Source: Brevibacillus fortis (GTDB lineage Bacteria > Bacillota > Bacilli > Brevibacillales > Brevibacillaceae). From it: DNA of 64,000 bases. Shown piece by piece: positions 33,799-41,930 of the stretch (position 1 is its first letter; each line of letters opens with the position of its first letter). The stretch spans positions 62,001-126,000 of the forward strand of contig NZ_PXZM01000039.1 of NCBI RefSeq assembly GCF_003013395.1. The letters run 5' to 3'. A program made the translations under genes and the position numbers. The notes below the pieces were generated by a model, which was not told the DNA's origin, did no database searches, and saw nothing but the letters and a program-made list of their open reading frames with translations.

Positions 33799-34595
33799 AA
33801 AAAATAAACGTACTCGGACTCATCACGTTCTTTGTGCTTGTTTTGGTCAATCTGCCGTTCCTGGTCATTATCCCGAGCTCCTTTACAGCAGCCGGGTACC
33901 TCGCTTTTCCGCCGGAAGGGTTTTCGTGGCAGTGGTATGAAATGATTTTGGATCGGCCAGAGTTCATCGATTCGCTGTGGTTCAGTCTCAAGCTAGCTAC
34001 GGTAACGGCGATTTTGGCGACTTTCTTAGGGACATTAGCTGCTTTCGCGCTGTCCAAATACAAGTTTCGTGGGAGTGGCATCATCAACGCATTGATGCTT
34101 TCACCGCTCACCGTTCCTTCGCTCATTATCGGGATTTCCGCGCTGCTGTTTTTCACGCGAATTGGTATCGCAGGGACGTTTACGGGGCTTTTGCTAGCAC
34201 ACATGCTGATCTCGATTCCGTATGTCGTAAGGCTGGTGCTCACAGGGCTTAGCTCGTTCGATTATACGTTGGAAAAAGCGGGATACATGCTGGGTGCCCA
34301 TCCGCTTCGGGTGTTCTGGGATATTACGTTGCCACTGTTGCGTCCGGCCATCGTGTCGGGGATGATCTTTTCGTTCTTGACGTCGTTTGACAATGTGACG
34401 GTTTCCTTATTCCTGGTGGCACCGGATACGACGACGCTGCCACTCGCGATTTTCACCTATATGCAGGAAACACTTGATCCGTTGGTGGCTTCCATTTCCT
34501 CGGTGGTTATCCTGCTGAGCCTGGTGTTCATCGTCTTGTTGGAAAAAGTGTACGGACTAGAGCGCCTGTTCGGACTCAATTCACAATCTCACTAA
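33795..34595 (+). CDS. ABC transporter, permease 2 (PotC-like)
   Basis: Second permease of the importer, 266 residues, about six helices. EAA-type loop LEKAGYMLGAHPLRVFWDIT followed by LPLLRP. Starts with the ATGA overlap at the end of permease 1. The peptidase gene follows 12 bases after its stop, so the operon continues. Confidence 0.92.
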   Translation: MKKINVLGLITFFVLVLVNLPFLVIIPSSFTAAGYLAFPPEGFSWQWYEMILDRPEFIDSLWFSLKLATVTAILATFLGTLAAFALSKYKFRGSGIINALMLSPLTVPSLIIGISALLFFTRIGIAGTFTGLLLAHMLISIPYVVRLVLTGLSSFDYTLEKAGYMLGAHPLRVFWDITLPLLRPAIVSGMIFSFLTSFDNVTVSLFLVAPDTTTLPLAIFTYMQETLDPLVASISSVVILLSLVFIVLLEKVYGLERLFGLNSQSH

Positions 34596-34607
34596 GGAAG
34601 AGGCACT

Positions 34608-35744
34608 ATGTCAATCCACACGTATGTACAAGAGAATATGACGCACTATCTACAGCTACTCGAAGAGGCAGTCAACATGGACTCACCTTCTCGTGACAAA
34701 CAGTTGGGAGACCGCATGGCGGGCTGGTTTGCTCTGCAATTTCAACGGCTGACAGGTGGAGTCGCAGAGCTGATCCCGAATGCGACGTATGGCGATCAGG
34801 TGCGTTGTACGCTGGGTGAAGGGGAAAAGCAAATCCTCATCATCGGTCACTACGATACCGTATGGCTAGAAGGAGAGGCGGCTCGCCGACCGTTTACCAT
34901 TCAGGATGAGAAAGCGTACGGACCAGGCGTATACGATATGAAAGCGGGCGTTTTGCAAGCGATGTTTGCGATGCGTGCATTGGTGAAGCTGGGTCGCCTG
35001 CCTACAGATAAAAAAATTGTGCTCCTGTTAAACAGTGACGAAGAGATTGGCAGCCCGACTTCTCGCAGTCTGGTTGAAGAGGAGGCAGCGCGTTCGGTGG
35101 CGAGCTTTGTATTGGAGCCGCCAACCGAACCGAGCGGCGCACTCAAAACATGGCGGAAGGGAAGCGCCTTCTTTACCGTGGCAGTCAGTGGCATTTCTTC
35201 ACACGCTGGCGTCGATCATCAAAAAGGTGTCTCTGCCATTGAAGAGCTGGCGCGACAGGTGCAATTTCTGCATGCCTTGACCGATTACGAGAAAGGAACG
35301 ACGGTCAATGTAGGCGTCATCAAGGGCGGAATCGGCTCCAATGTCGTAGCCGATTCGGCTGAAGCAGAAGTAGATGTGAGGTTTATCTCGATGGAAGAGG
35401 CATTACGCATCGAGAAGGTAATGAGTGAGCTTACGCCAGTGCTCGCCGGTACAAACATCATCGTAAAGGGAGGCATTCGCCGACCGCCGATGGAGCGAAC
35501 CGAAGAGACAGGCAAATTATTTTCCCTCGCACAAGCTATTAGCATCAATGAACTAGGGATGGTTTTGGAAGAGTCGGGGACAGGTGGAGTAAGCGATGGC
35601 AACTTCGCTGCTGCTTGCGGAGTCCCGACACTGGATGGACTTGGTGTAAAGGGTGGCTATGCCCACTCGCCGGATGAATGGATCGAACTGGGAGAAATAT
35701 CGACGCGCGCTACCTTGTTGGCGCGGTTGATAGAGGAAGTATAG
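34608..35744 (+). CDS. M20-family metallopeptidase (CPG2-like)
   Basis: Predicted zinc hydrolase of the M20 family closest by eye to carboxypeptidase G2/ArgE-type enzymes. Metal ligands and catalytic residues are intact: H81 and D83 (IIGHYDTVW), D110 (GPGVYDMKAG), E145-E146 (NSDEEIGS) and the late His in GGYAHSPDEWI. The dimerisation lid lies in the middle (KGSAFFTVAVSGISSHAGVD). No signal peptide, so cytosolic. Its place at the end of the ABC operon suggests that it cleaves the imported compound, for example an acylated amino acid or short peptide. Confidence 0.88.
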   Translation: MSIHTYVQENMTHYLQLLEEAVNMDSPSRDKQLGDRMAGWFALQFQRLTGGVAELIPNATYGDQVRCTLGEGEKQILIIGHYDTVWLEGEAARRPFTIQDEKAYGPGVYDMKAGVLQAMFAMRALVKLGRLPTDKKIVLLLNSDEEIGSPTSRSLVEEEAARSVASFVLEPPTEPSGALKTWRKGSAFFTVAVSGISSHAGVDHQKGVSAIEELARQVQFLHALTDYEKGTTVNVGVIKGGIGSNVVADSAEAEVDVRFISMEEALRIEKVMSELTPVLAGTNIIVKGGIRRPPMERTEETGKLFSLAQAISINELGMVLEESGTGGVSDGNFAAACGVPTLDGLGVKGGYAHSPDEWIELGEISTRATLLARLIEEV

Positions 35745-35760
35745 AGAGAAAAAGAGAAGA

Positions 35761-35815
35761 AGCACCTGCCCTGATGCGAAAGAGATTGCATCGGGTCAGG
35801 TGCTTTTGTTTTTGC
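35761..35815. terminator. Terminator between the M20 operon and the holin gene
   Basis: Seventeen-base arms (35761-35777 and 35788-35804, two mismatches, outer AGCACCTG/CAGGTGCT) followed by TTTGTTTTTG on the plus side and a pyrimidine-rich run on the minus side. It marks the edge of the phage-like region. Confidence 0.85.
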
Positions 35816-35822
35816 GAAGAGG

Positions 35823-36119
35823 CTATTGCTTCGAGGATGTATTTAGCTTTTTCACAAAGCTATTAAGGTAGTTCGCTCCACGGCTGGTGAGGATACCAGC
35901 CAGCACGGCAGAAACGTAGTAGCCGCTGCCATCAAGACCAAAGGGGTTGACTTGAAAAGCGAGGGAGAGCGAAATGCCGATGAGGATAGAGAGGATGTAA
36001 GTGGAGCGGTCTTTTAGTACGGGGAAGGCATTCTTTAAAATTTCGGTTACGGCTTCAATCAAGATCGCCATAAAAGTTAGCAGACTCAAGCTGTGAATGA
36101 ATTGGTCTATGTCAATCAA
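35823..36119 (-). CDS. Holin-like protein
   Basis: 98 residues with three hydrophobic stretches (about 10-30, 40-58 and 66-85), a charged loop (KNAFPVLKDRST) and a polar, basic C-terminus (FVKKLNTSSKQ), the general form of phage holins in Bacilli. TTG start behind AAGGAGG. It is the last gene of the tail-like cluster, where holins usually sit. It would make membrane holes for lysis and particle release. No separate endolysin gene lies beside it; lytic domains exist in the tail hub. Confidence 0.7.
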   Translation of the reverse strand: MIDIDQFIHSLSLLTFMAILIEAVTEILKNAFPVLKDRSTYILSILIGISLSLAFQVNPFGLDGSGYYVSAVLAGILTSRGANYLNSFVKKLNTSSKQ

Positions 36120-36175
36120 AGGTTGTTCCTCCTTTTGTTTTTAAAGCGGGGCGTGGTTCGGGGAGTCAGAGGCGA

Positions 36176-36290
36176 TCAAGGCTGATAAACAAACATCCAG
36201 CCGTCATGCATTTGGAAGGGAGTTAATTCGCGGGGTGAGATTTCGCCCCAAGGAAGGTAGGTGTCACCTTTGTGGTTAACGACACAGCAT
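36176..36290 (-). pseudogene. Small ORF with a one-base frameshift
   Basis: From the ATG at 36290 (GCGAGGA site upstream) the frame stops after four codons (MLCR). One base further along, the sequence is open as VVNHKGDTYLPWGEIS-PRELTPFQMHDGWMFVYQP to the TGA at 36176. The total is 38 codons plus one base, so a single extra base separates start and body. The body has coding character and sits between two cluster genes. Either a disabled gene, a sequencing error, or a frame-shifting site. Confidence 0.5.
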
Positions 36291-36644
36291 CTAGGAAATC
36301 CTCGCTTGCATGTACGTTTTGAGTTCGGTCTCCAGCTCTTTGACACGGTACTCTAGCTGTTGTCTTTCTACTACCAGCGTCGTGTATTTATCTCGCCACT
36401 CCTGCACGATGGTTTCAAGCTCCATGCAACGGTTGCGCCAAACATGGAGTTCTTCCCGAAGCTTGTCCATTTCCTGGCGCAGCTCCTGGCGAATTTGCTG
36501 GTTTTCCTGCGAGATTTGTTGCCTGTCTGTAATCATCAACTCTTTCTTGTTGTTGTGACGAGCAACCAGATAGGTGACGATTGCCGTCAGCACACTGGAT
36601 ACTACCAAGGGGAGTGTGGAAGAGTTGAGTAGTGTTTGGATCAT
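36291..36644 (-). CDS. Membrane-anchored coiled-coil protein of the tail cluster
   Basis: 117 residues. A membrane span at about 8-28 (SSTLPLVVSSVLTAIVTYLV) is followed by a long charged coiled coil (about 35-112) rich in Q, E, K and R. The ATG at 36644 has AGGTGA nine bases upstream; the frame is open further but through the neighbouring gene's end. It lies between the last adhesin and the holin. Its topology (N-terminal anchor, long helix) recalls lysis accessory proteins such as XhlA, in which the order is reversed. Function not established. Confidence 0.65.
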   Translation of the reverse strand: MIQTLLNSSTLPLVVSSVLTAIVTYLVARHNNKKELMITDRQQISQENQQIRQELRQEMDKLREELHVWRNRCMELETIVQEWRDKYTTLVVERQQLEYRVKELETELKTYMQARIS

Positions 36645-36733
36645 CCGTTTGTTCACCTGCTTTCTCTTGTGAGGTCTTATATATAGAGTAGACAGTTTGG
36701 GGAATTTCTCACGGTGTTTTAAGTGAAAATGAT

Positions 36734-39169
36734 CTACCACAACTGCTTGATTTGGAAGTAAGAATAGGTGGGGAGTGCTTCTACGACGCCATTGGCAAAA
36801 AACGAGTAGCCGAAAAGCTCTACGTAGTCGCCGGGCTGTAGGCGGACGATGCTTGAGCCGTTTAAGCACCAGGCATGGTTGGAATAGGAAACGATGCTGT
36901 TGAGTACTTTATGGAGTTGACCGTTGATTCGGACGTCTAGATGCAGTCCGTTGGGGGAGGTTGTTGGGCTTTTGATGCGTGTTGATCCAATGATTAAGTA
37001 GTCGCCCGGTACTTTTGTAATAAAGCGACTTTGGTTTTTATCGAATTCTTGCAGTTCGTCTTGAGTTGTTGTATTGAAATTGATTTTGGTAAAGGTGTCG
37101 GGGGCGGATAGGTTTTGGTCGGCGGACATGGTGGCGGTTAGATTGGTTCCTGATTTGGCGGGGTTGAGTAATAGATTGGAACTAGTAATGGTGTAACCAG
37201 AGATGACAGGAGATTTCACGGAGCCAGAAGGCGAGGTGATGACTGCTTTTACCCGCAAATCTGCATAAAGCGGGTTCTTGAAGGAATGTTTGCGTCCTAA
37301 GATTGTGGATTCCCAAGTAGCGCCGCCGTTGTTGGACAGGTACCAGTCTATCGAGCCTTCTTGAAGGGTTTGGTCAGCGGTAAGCGAGGCATGGGCAATG
37401 GGAGAGACAGAAGGGAGCTTGGTGCTTACAAACTCTTGGATGACCTCCCCTGTAAGAGTACCTGTAATCACACGATACCCGTACAGCTCTGGAGATAGAT
37501 TTGCAGTAGGCGAGTCTAATCTGGCTCGTAATAGTAGTGAGGTAGAGGGAGTTGGGAAGGTAACCTCTTCGCCGGGAATCGCATTTATCCAATCTAGTCC
37601 GTTGTTGTTTGTTACCGCTAAAGTAACCGTAGCTTTGGACGCTCCAAAACTATATTCATCAATGGATTGGTTTGTTTCGTATCTAGAAGTTAACGATAAC
37701 GAACGAAGAACTCCGTTGCTATCTTTGAAGGGATAATGCTTGCCGGCATAGGTCGAGATTGTTACAGAAGAATCGATAACGGATAAATCGGCAGCTTTGA
37801 ACGTGGCGAGATATAATTTGTTTAGCTCTACATTTGAGGAGTACACAAAATGGTAATTTGAGCCGTCAGCAACTAGTCTGGAAACCCAATTTGCGTTGAT
37901 GTTTGCGACTGAAGTGGTTTGAGCCAGTGTTTCAGGATGAAGAGAATAGAGTTTAACTGAGTAGGATGTCGTTGCGCTCGTATAAATCGTTTGTATAGCA
38001 ACATATTTATCTAAGACTGGGTCATACATCATGTCAATCGAGCTGTTTTCTCCCCCAACCGTTAGTTGTATATTTCGAATCATCCGAAATGAACTGTCAA
38101 AAAGATATGCTCTGAAAAAATTTCCGTGCATTATACCTAGAGCAACTTGGTTTCTTATTGGGTCATAAACTGAGCGTAAGTAAGGCGTTGGTCCGGATGA
38201 TAGAATATTAGTCATATCCTTAACTAATATACCATCACTGTTAAAAACATGAAGGCGCGTATAGGATGAAACAGAATGAAAGGCCCAGACTCTATTCTGA
38301 ATATCTACAGTTAGTGAAGTTGCTACCACTGTTCCTGATCCTATATATAGGGTATACCAATCTTTGAAAGTGGTGCCATCGCTATTAACAACACCAACGA
38401 CCCCACCGAGTGATGTGTTTGAAATAGAGAACCAGACGCGATTGTTGTAGTCCACGACATAGTCGACCGTTTGAAAAGGGAGCGTATGGGTATTCCCCTT
38501 GAATGGCAAGATCGTTCCTTCAAACGACAGGCTGCCATCAGGATTTGTTACCTTTGCATAAATCCCTGTGCCGTTTACTAGAGCCACCTTCCAGGTACGA
38601 TTCGCGCGGTCTGTAAAACCCATAGGCTGCGAAAAAACACTTCCGGAATAAGAAAAGCGAGTGGCTTCTGAGAAAGCGTATGCGCTAGGTTCGTTGGCTA
38701 CAGCGTTTATAGTTACTTTGTCAGTACTCGGGATGGTAATCGGCTTGGCGTAAAAAATCCCATTTTTTATCCCGGATGTGTTCCTGAGGAGACGGTTGGT
38801 TGTGTCAACAGTAACTCCCATAGAATTTGACTCGTCAAAGTAGTTCGTAGTGCTGAAGTCTTCAGTAAAGTCAGGGGTAACCGTAGGAGTTACTCTTCCC
38901 CCTACAATTCCAGCTGTTGTCTTTTCGGAGTCGACAAAGGCCAATGTATCAAATTCTTCGGAGTAGGAATTGACGACGGTACTTCTGTGCATTTCAAGTT
39001 CTTCTACACGGTTTGCAAGAGTGGGATCAGATACTGCTATTGGCACTACACTTTCACCTGTTCCGACAAAAAGCTCATGAGTATCGGTTGTAAAAAGAGG
39101 TTCCCCCGCTGATGCAGCGGAGGGGAGTTTGGCTTTTAAACCGCGTTTGAGTTTGATTGGTAGTGTCAT
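36734..39169 (-). CDS. Large tail adhesin with Mtd-type N-terminal domain
   Basis: 811 residues. Residues 3-50 (LKRGLKAKLPSAASAGEPLF, TTDTHELFVGTGE) match the N-terminal particle-attachment domain of the phage major tropism determinant family. Residues 150-520 look like a beta-propeller-like or beta-rich repeat region (IQNRVWAFH, RNQVALGIM, LDKYVAIQ). Residues 690-811 form a C1q/TNF-like jelly roll (TFTKINFNTTTQDEL... SFFANGVVEALPTYSYFQI). It fits a distal receptor-binding protein. The start overlaps the stop of the preceding gene (TAATG). Confidence 0.75.
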   Translation of the reverse strand: MTLPIKLKRGLKAKLPSAASAGEPLFTTDTHELFVGTGESVVPIAVSDPTLANRVEELEMHRSTVVNSYSEEFDTLAFVDSEKTTAGIVGGRVTPTVTPDFTEDFSTTNYFDESNSMGVTVDTTNRLLRNTSGIKNGIFYAKPITIPSTDKVTINAVANEPSAYAFSEATRFSYSGSVFSQPMGFTDRANRTWKVALVNGTGIYAKVTNPDGSLSFEGTILPFKGNTHTLPFQTVDYVVDYNNRVWFSISNTSLGGVVGVVNSDGTTFKDWYTLYIGSGTVVATSLTVDIQNRVWAFHSVSSYTRLHVFNSDGILVKDMTNILSSGPTPYLRSVYDPIRNQVALGIMHGNFFRAYLFDSSFRMIRNIQLTVGGENSSIDMMYDPVLDKYVAIQTIYTSATTSYSVKLYSLHPETLAQTTSVANINANWVSRLVADGSNYHFVYSSNVELNKLYLATFKAADLSVIDSSVTISTYAGKHYPFKDSNGVLRSLSLTSRYETNQSIDEYSFGASKATVTLAVTNNNGLDWINAIPGEEVTFPTPSTSLLLRARLDSPTANLSPELYGYRVITGTLTGEVIQEFVSTKLPSVSPIAHASLTADQTLQEGSIDWYLSNNGGATWESTILGRKHSFKNPLYADLRVKAVITSPSGSVKSPVISGYTITSSNLLLNPAKSGTNLTATMSADQNLSAPDTFTKINFNTTTQDELQEFDKNQSRFITKVPGDYLIIGSTRIKSPTTSPNGLHLDVRINGQLHKVLNSIVSYSNHAWCLNGSSIVRLQPGDYVELFGYSFFANGVVEALPTYSYFQIKQLW

Positions 39170-41370
39170 TAAAAAGTACCTCCATCTACTTCTGTGAGCG
39201 TGGAGCCACTGCCGCTGCCAGAGCCAACGTTTATTTTGTAGTCTCCACTCGACAGCAAGAGGACTCGCAGATTTGTATTTCGGTTATACCCATATTTGTA
39301 ATCTACTCCGGGCATCGCCATGTCCCAGGAATCTAGTAAGTCCACATCCATGGTAAGGGAGTCTAGACTTGTTTCATCAGTAGTTGATGACTGTTCGAAG
39401 TAGAACGCGCATCGCAAGTTTCTTGCTTGACCTAGCTTCTCGTCCCATTCAGAGATGCTATTGAAATCGCCTACTGTCATTGCTTTTTGTTTGAAATCAA
39501 TGGAGTTATTAACATCAACTGTTATCCACGGACCATCTTTTTGTTTTGCTTCCCATGTTGTTCCACTGTCTGTACTTATTGCTACTCTTAAAACGCCTTT
39601 CTCTGTACCTGATAAGGTTAAAGAGTTGATTTTAGCTACGTCGAGAAAGCTAATATCATTCTTCATTTTCACGACTCTTGGTGCAGGAACTCCAGTAAGA
39701 TGAGCGACTGCGGGCTCTCTATTTGGTTTCGAAACAAGGATTTTTATGGAGGGTTTGTTTATTAAATCATTCAAATGTAGGGTACACGCAGTGAGATCGA
39801 GCATGCCTTTATTTAGAAACATATCGTCTGTAGGGGGAGCAGGACCAACGGTTTCCCAGCCGGAAGAAGTGTACGTTTTCACGTCTGTACCGTCTAGTAT
39901 GAGGAATCTATTGTTTATTGACTCAATCAGCATAACTGGACGGAAGCCTCTACCTGGCGCTGTAAGATCTGTTGACCCAGATGTCCAGTTTGTAAGGCCG
40001 TTATATCCTCGAATCACGCGGGCCTTTGAATTGGATTGATCAGTTGTACTGGTCCATGAACCGTGATTCAAGTTATTCCAGACGCGGTCATCGATCATGT
40101 ATCTATCCCATTCGTTGTCTTTATCTGTAGCATTTACACCACCAGTCGGGAGACGGAAGGTGAAGGCGCTGTCGTGTTTCCTTTCGGCAAGTTCTGCTTC
40201 GACGATTGCAATTTGCGTAGTAGCGTAATTATTGTAGCTAGTTAATACATTGATTCTGTAATACCGATACGATTTATTATTGATAAACTCGTAGACAAAC
40301 TTAGCGTCTTCGATATTGGGCACAGTACCTACTGTTAATAATTCGTAGGTACTGTCATCATCGGAACCAAATAGTTGCCAATCTTTGATTGAATTATTGA
40401 GGTAGCCTGTTGATATTTTCATCCCAATCAATGAGAGATAATTGATTTTCTTTTGACTACCAAAGTCTACCTTAAGCCAATGACCTTCAACTGGGGCTTC
40501 TGTTCCATTCACGTACCAGATACTTCTTTCTTGGCCTATTACATTGTTGTCAAAGGCTTTCCAAGGCATATCATTGTCAAAATACGCACTTGCAGTTACA
40601 GTTACTCCCTCAGTAGTTTGTCCAGTCATGGTCGGAACCAGGTCCTCAAGTACTTCTAATGGTAGCCCGCTCCCACTAGCGACACCAGCGGTATTCAAGA
40701 CATCCCAACTAATATTATTTTGAATATTTCTATCCGCAAGAAGAACTTTTCTACCCTGGTGGTCAGTGTCCACCATAATAAAGTAACCATCGCCATTGGG
40801 ACTTGAAGAAGAAGCTACAGGTATAAAATTACTTGTTTCCATACCTACATCCAAAAATTTCCCTACAGTTCCGGATGTAGCAGAGTAATGAAACCGAATG
40901 CGTTTCCCTACCTTAAGGTCATTTACTTTAGCTACCTCGTCAGGATGAAATAAGCGACCATTTGAATCAATGTCAATTGCGTCAATATACCACCAGTAAC
41001 CTTCAACAGTAGAAGAAATTTCAACAGAGTGCCTTTTTAGTTCAAGTCCTAATTTCTCGTACTGAAGTATAGATCCCTGATTTTGACTTCCAATGGCGGC
41101 ACTATAACTTTCTGGCACTCCGTTAATTACTACTTTTAAATCAGGATGGTAGCCACTGTTAGCCATACCCAAAATTCTTAACCTAGTACCATAGAAATCA
41201 AATCTGACTTTATTTTCACCAGTCCTCTCCGCATAGATCGCACTTCCAGCAGACATGGTATTGCTTGTTTGTATAACCCATGTACCGGAATAGGATAAGG
41301 CCGAATCATCTTGTTCGTATCTTCTCCAACCTACTTCTGGAGTCAATAAACGTTCTCCAACTGTTGCCAT
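39169..41370 (-). CDS. Tail adhesin with discoidin (F5/8C-like) domain
   Basis: 733 residues. The N-terminal 160 residues form a carbohydrate-binding-like sandwich (SYSGTWVIQ, RFDFYGTRLRILG). A discoidin-type domain follows at about 255-395: AFDNNVIGQERSIWYVNG, GHWLKVDFGSQKKINYLSL, then KSYRYYRINVL. Similar domains occur in the 1271-residue protein. The rest is beta-rich and unassigned. Start behind AGGAGGT. Coupled by TAATG overlap to the 811-residue gene. Likely binds cell-surface sugars. Confidence 0.72.
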   Translation of the reverse strand: MATVGERLLTPEVGWRRYEQDDSALSYSGTWVIQTSNTMSAGSAIYAERTGENKVRFDFYGTRLRILGMANSGYHPDLKVVINGVPESYSAAIGSQNQGSILQYEKLGLELKRHSVEISSTVEGYWWYIDAIDIDSNGRLFHPDEVAKVNDLKVGKRIRFHYSATSGTVGKFLDVGMETSNFIPVASSSSPNGDGYFIMVDTDHQGRKVLLADRNIQNNISWDVLNTAGVASGSGLPLEVLEDLVPTMTGQTTEGVTVTASAYFDNDMPWKAFDNNVIGQERSIWYVNGTEAPVEGHWLKVDFGSQKKINYLSLIGMKISTGYLNNSIKDWQLFGSDDDSTYELLTVGTVPNIEDAKFVYEFINNKSYRYYRINVLTSYNNYATTQIAIVEAELAERKHDSAFTFRLPTGGVNATDKDNEWDRYMIDDRVWNNLNHGSWTSTTDQSNSKARVIRGYNGLTNWTSGSTDLTAPGRGFRPVMLIESINNRFLILDGTDVKTYTSSGWETVGPAPPTDDMFLNKGMLDLTACTLHLNDLINKPSIKILVSKPNREPAVAHLTGVPAPRVVKMKNDISFLDVAKINSLTLSGTEKGVLRVAISTDSGTTWEAKQKDGPWITVDVNNSIDFKQKAMTVGDFNSISEWDEKLGQARNLRCAFYFEQSSTTDETSLDSLTMDVDLLDSWDMAMPGVDYKYGYNRNTNLRVLLLSSGDYKINVGSGSGSGSTLTEVDGGTF

Positions 41371-41373
41371 CTG

Positions 41374-41864
41374 CTATACCTCCTTGTATTCAAATACTGG
41401 CCGGAAACATGCTAATTTGGCAGAGGTATGAGAACTTGCATTAAATCTCCAACCAACAGCTTTTACATGTCCTCTGCCTACTCTCGCTGCGCTTGTGGCG
41501 TAGTGCACTAAGATGCTAGGGGCATCCTGGCACCAAGTAGCTACGTCCATAAAGTGGAACACATCTTCACCTGTCTTTCCTGCTTGGATCAGATGAGTAG
41601 GAAAGTTCACTACGTACATGTCCCACTCATTGTTGACCGGCCATGCGCCATTTTGAATAGGGTTTCCCTTGTATCACCTTACCGGCATTCAGGCCATCTC
41701 AAGAGATGGAGTGTTGACACACCCTATCAGCGATGACTAATCCCTTGTCTACTTTTACAAAATAAAAGAATTTAGAATAGGAAGCAGTTGCCTCTCCTGT
41801 TACAGGCGATCTTCATATCTGAAATATTTGTTCTTAATTGTCCGATTGTTGCTGGAATTGGCAT
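41374..41864 (-). pseudogene. Decayed tail-associated gene
   Basis: The intact start MPIPATIGQLRTNISDMKI (ATG 41864, AGGTGA site) breaks off. After a deletion, another frame reads PVTGEATASYSKFFYFVKV-DKGLVIADRVCQHSIS, then a TGA where Trp is expected, then DGLNAGKVIQGKPYSK. A third frame gives NGAWPVNNEWDMYVV and runs to the natural end (…CFRPVFEYKEV) at 41374. So it carries a deletion, two frame changes and a nonsense codon. The C-terminal 81 residues remain open but lack a start site. Confidence 0.75.
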
Positions 41865-41930
41865 GCTTTTCACCTAAAAATTTCATTGAATATTTCGAGA
41901 CACGAAGTCGACTTACAATAGCTTTCATAT

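Noticed and set aside
41800..41928. 42-codon frame starting MKAIVSRLRVSKYS
   Set aside because: It overlaps the start of the decayed tail gene in another frame and its second half is clearly the shadow of that gene.
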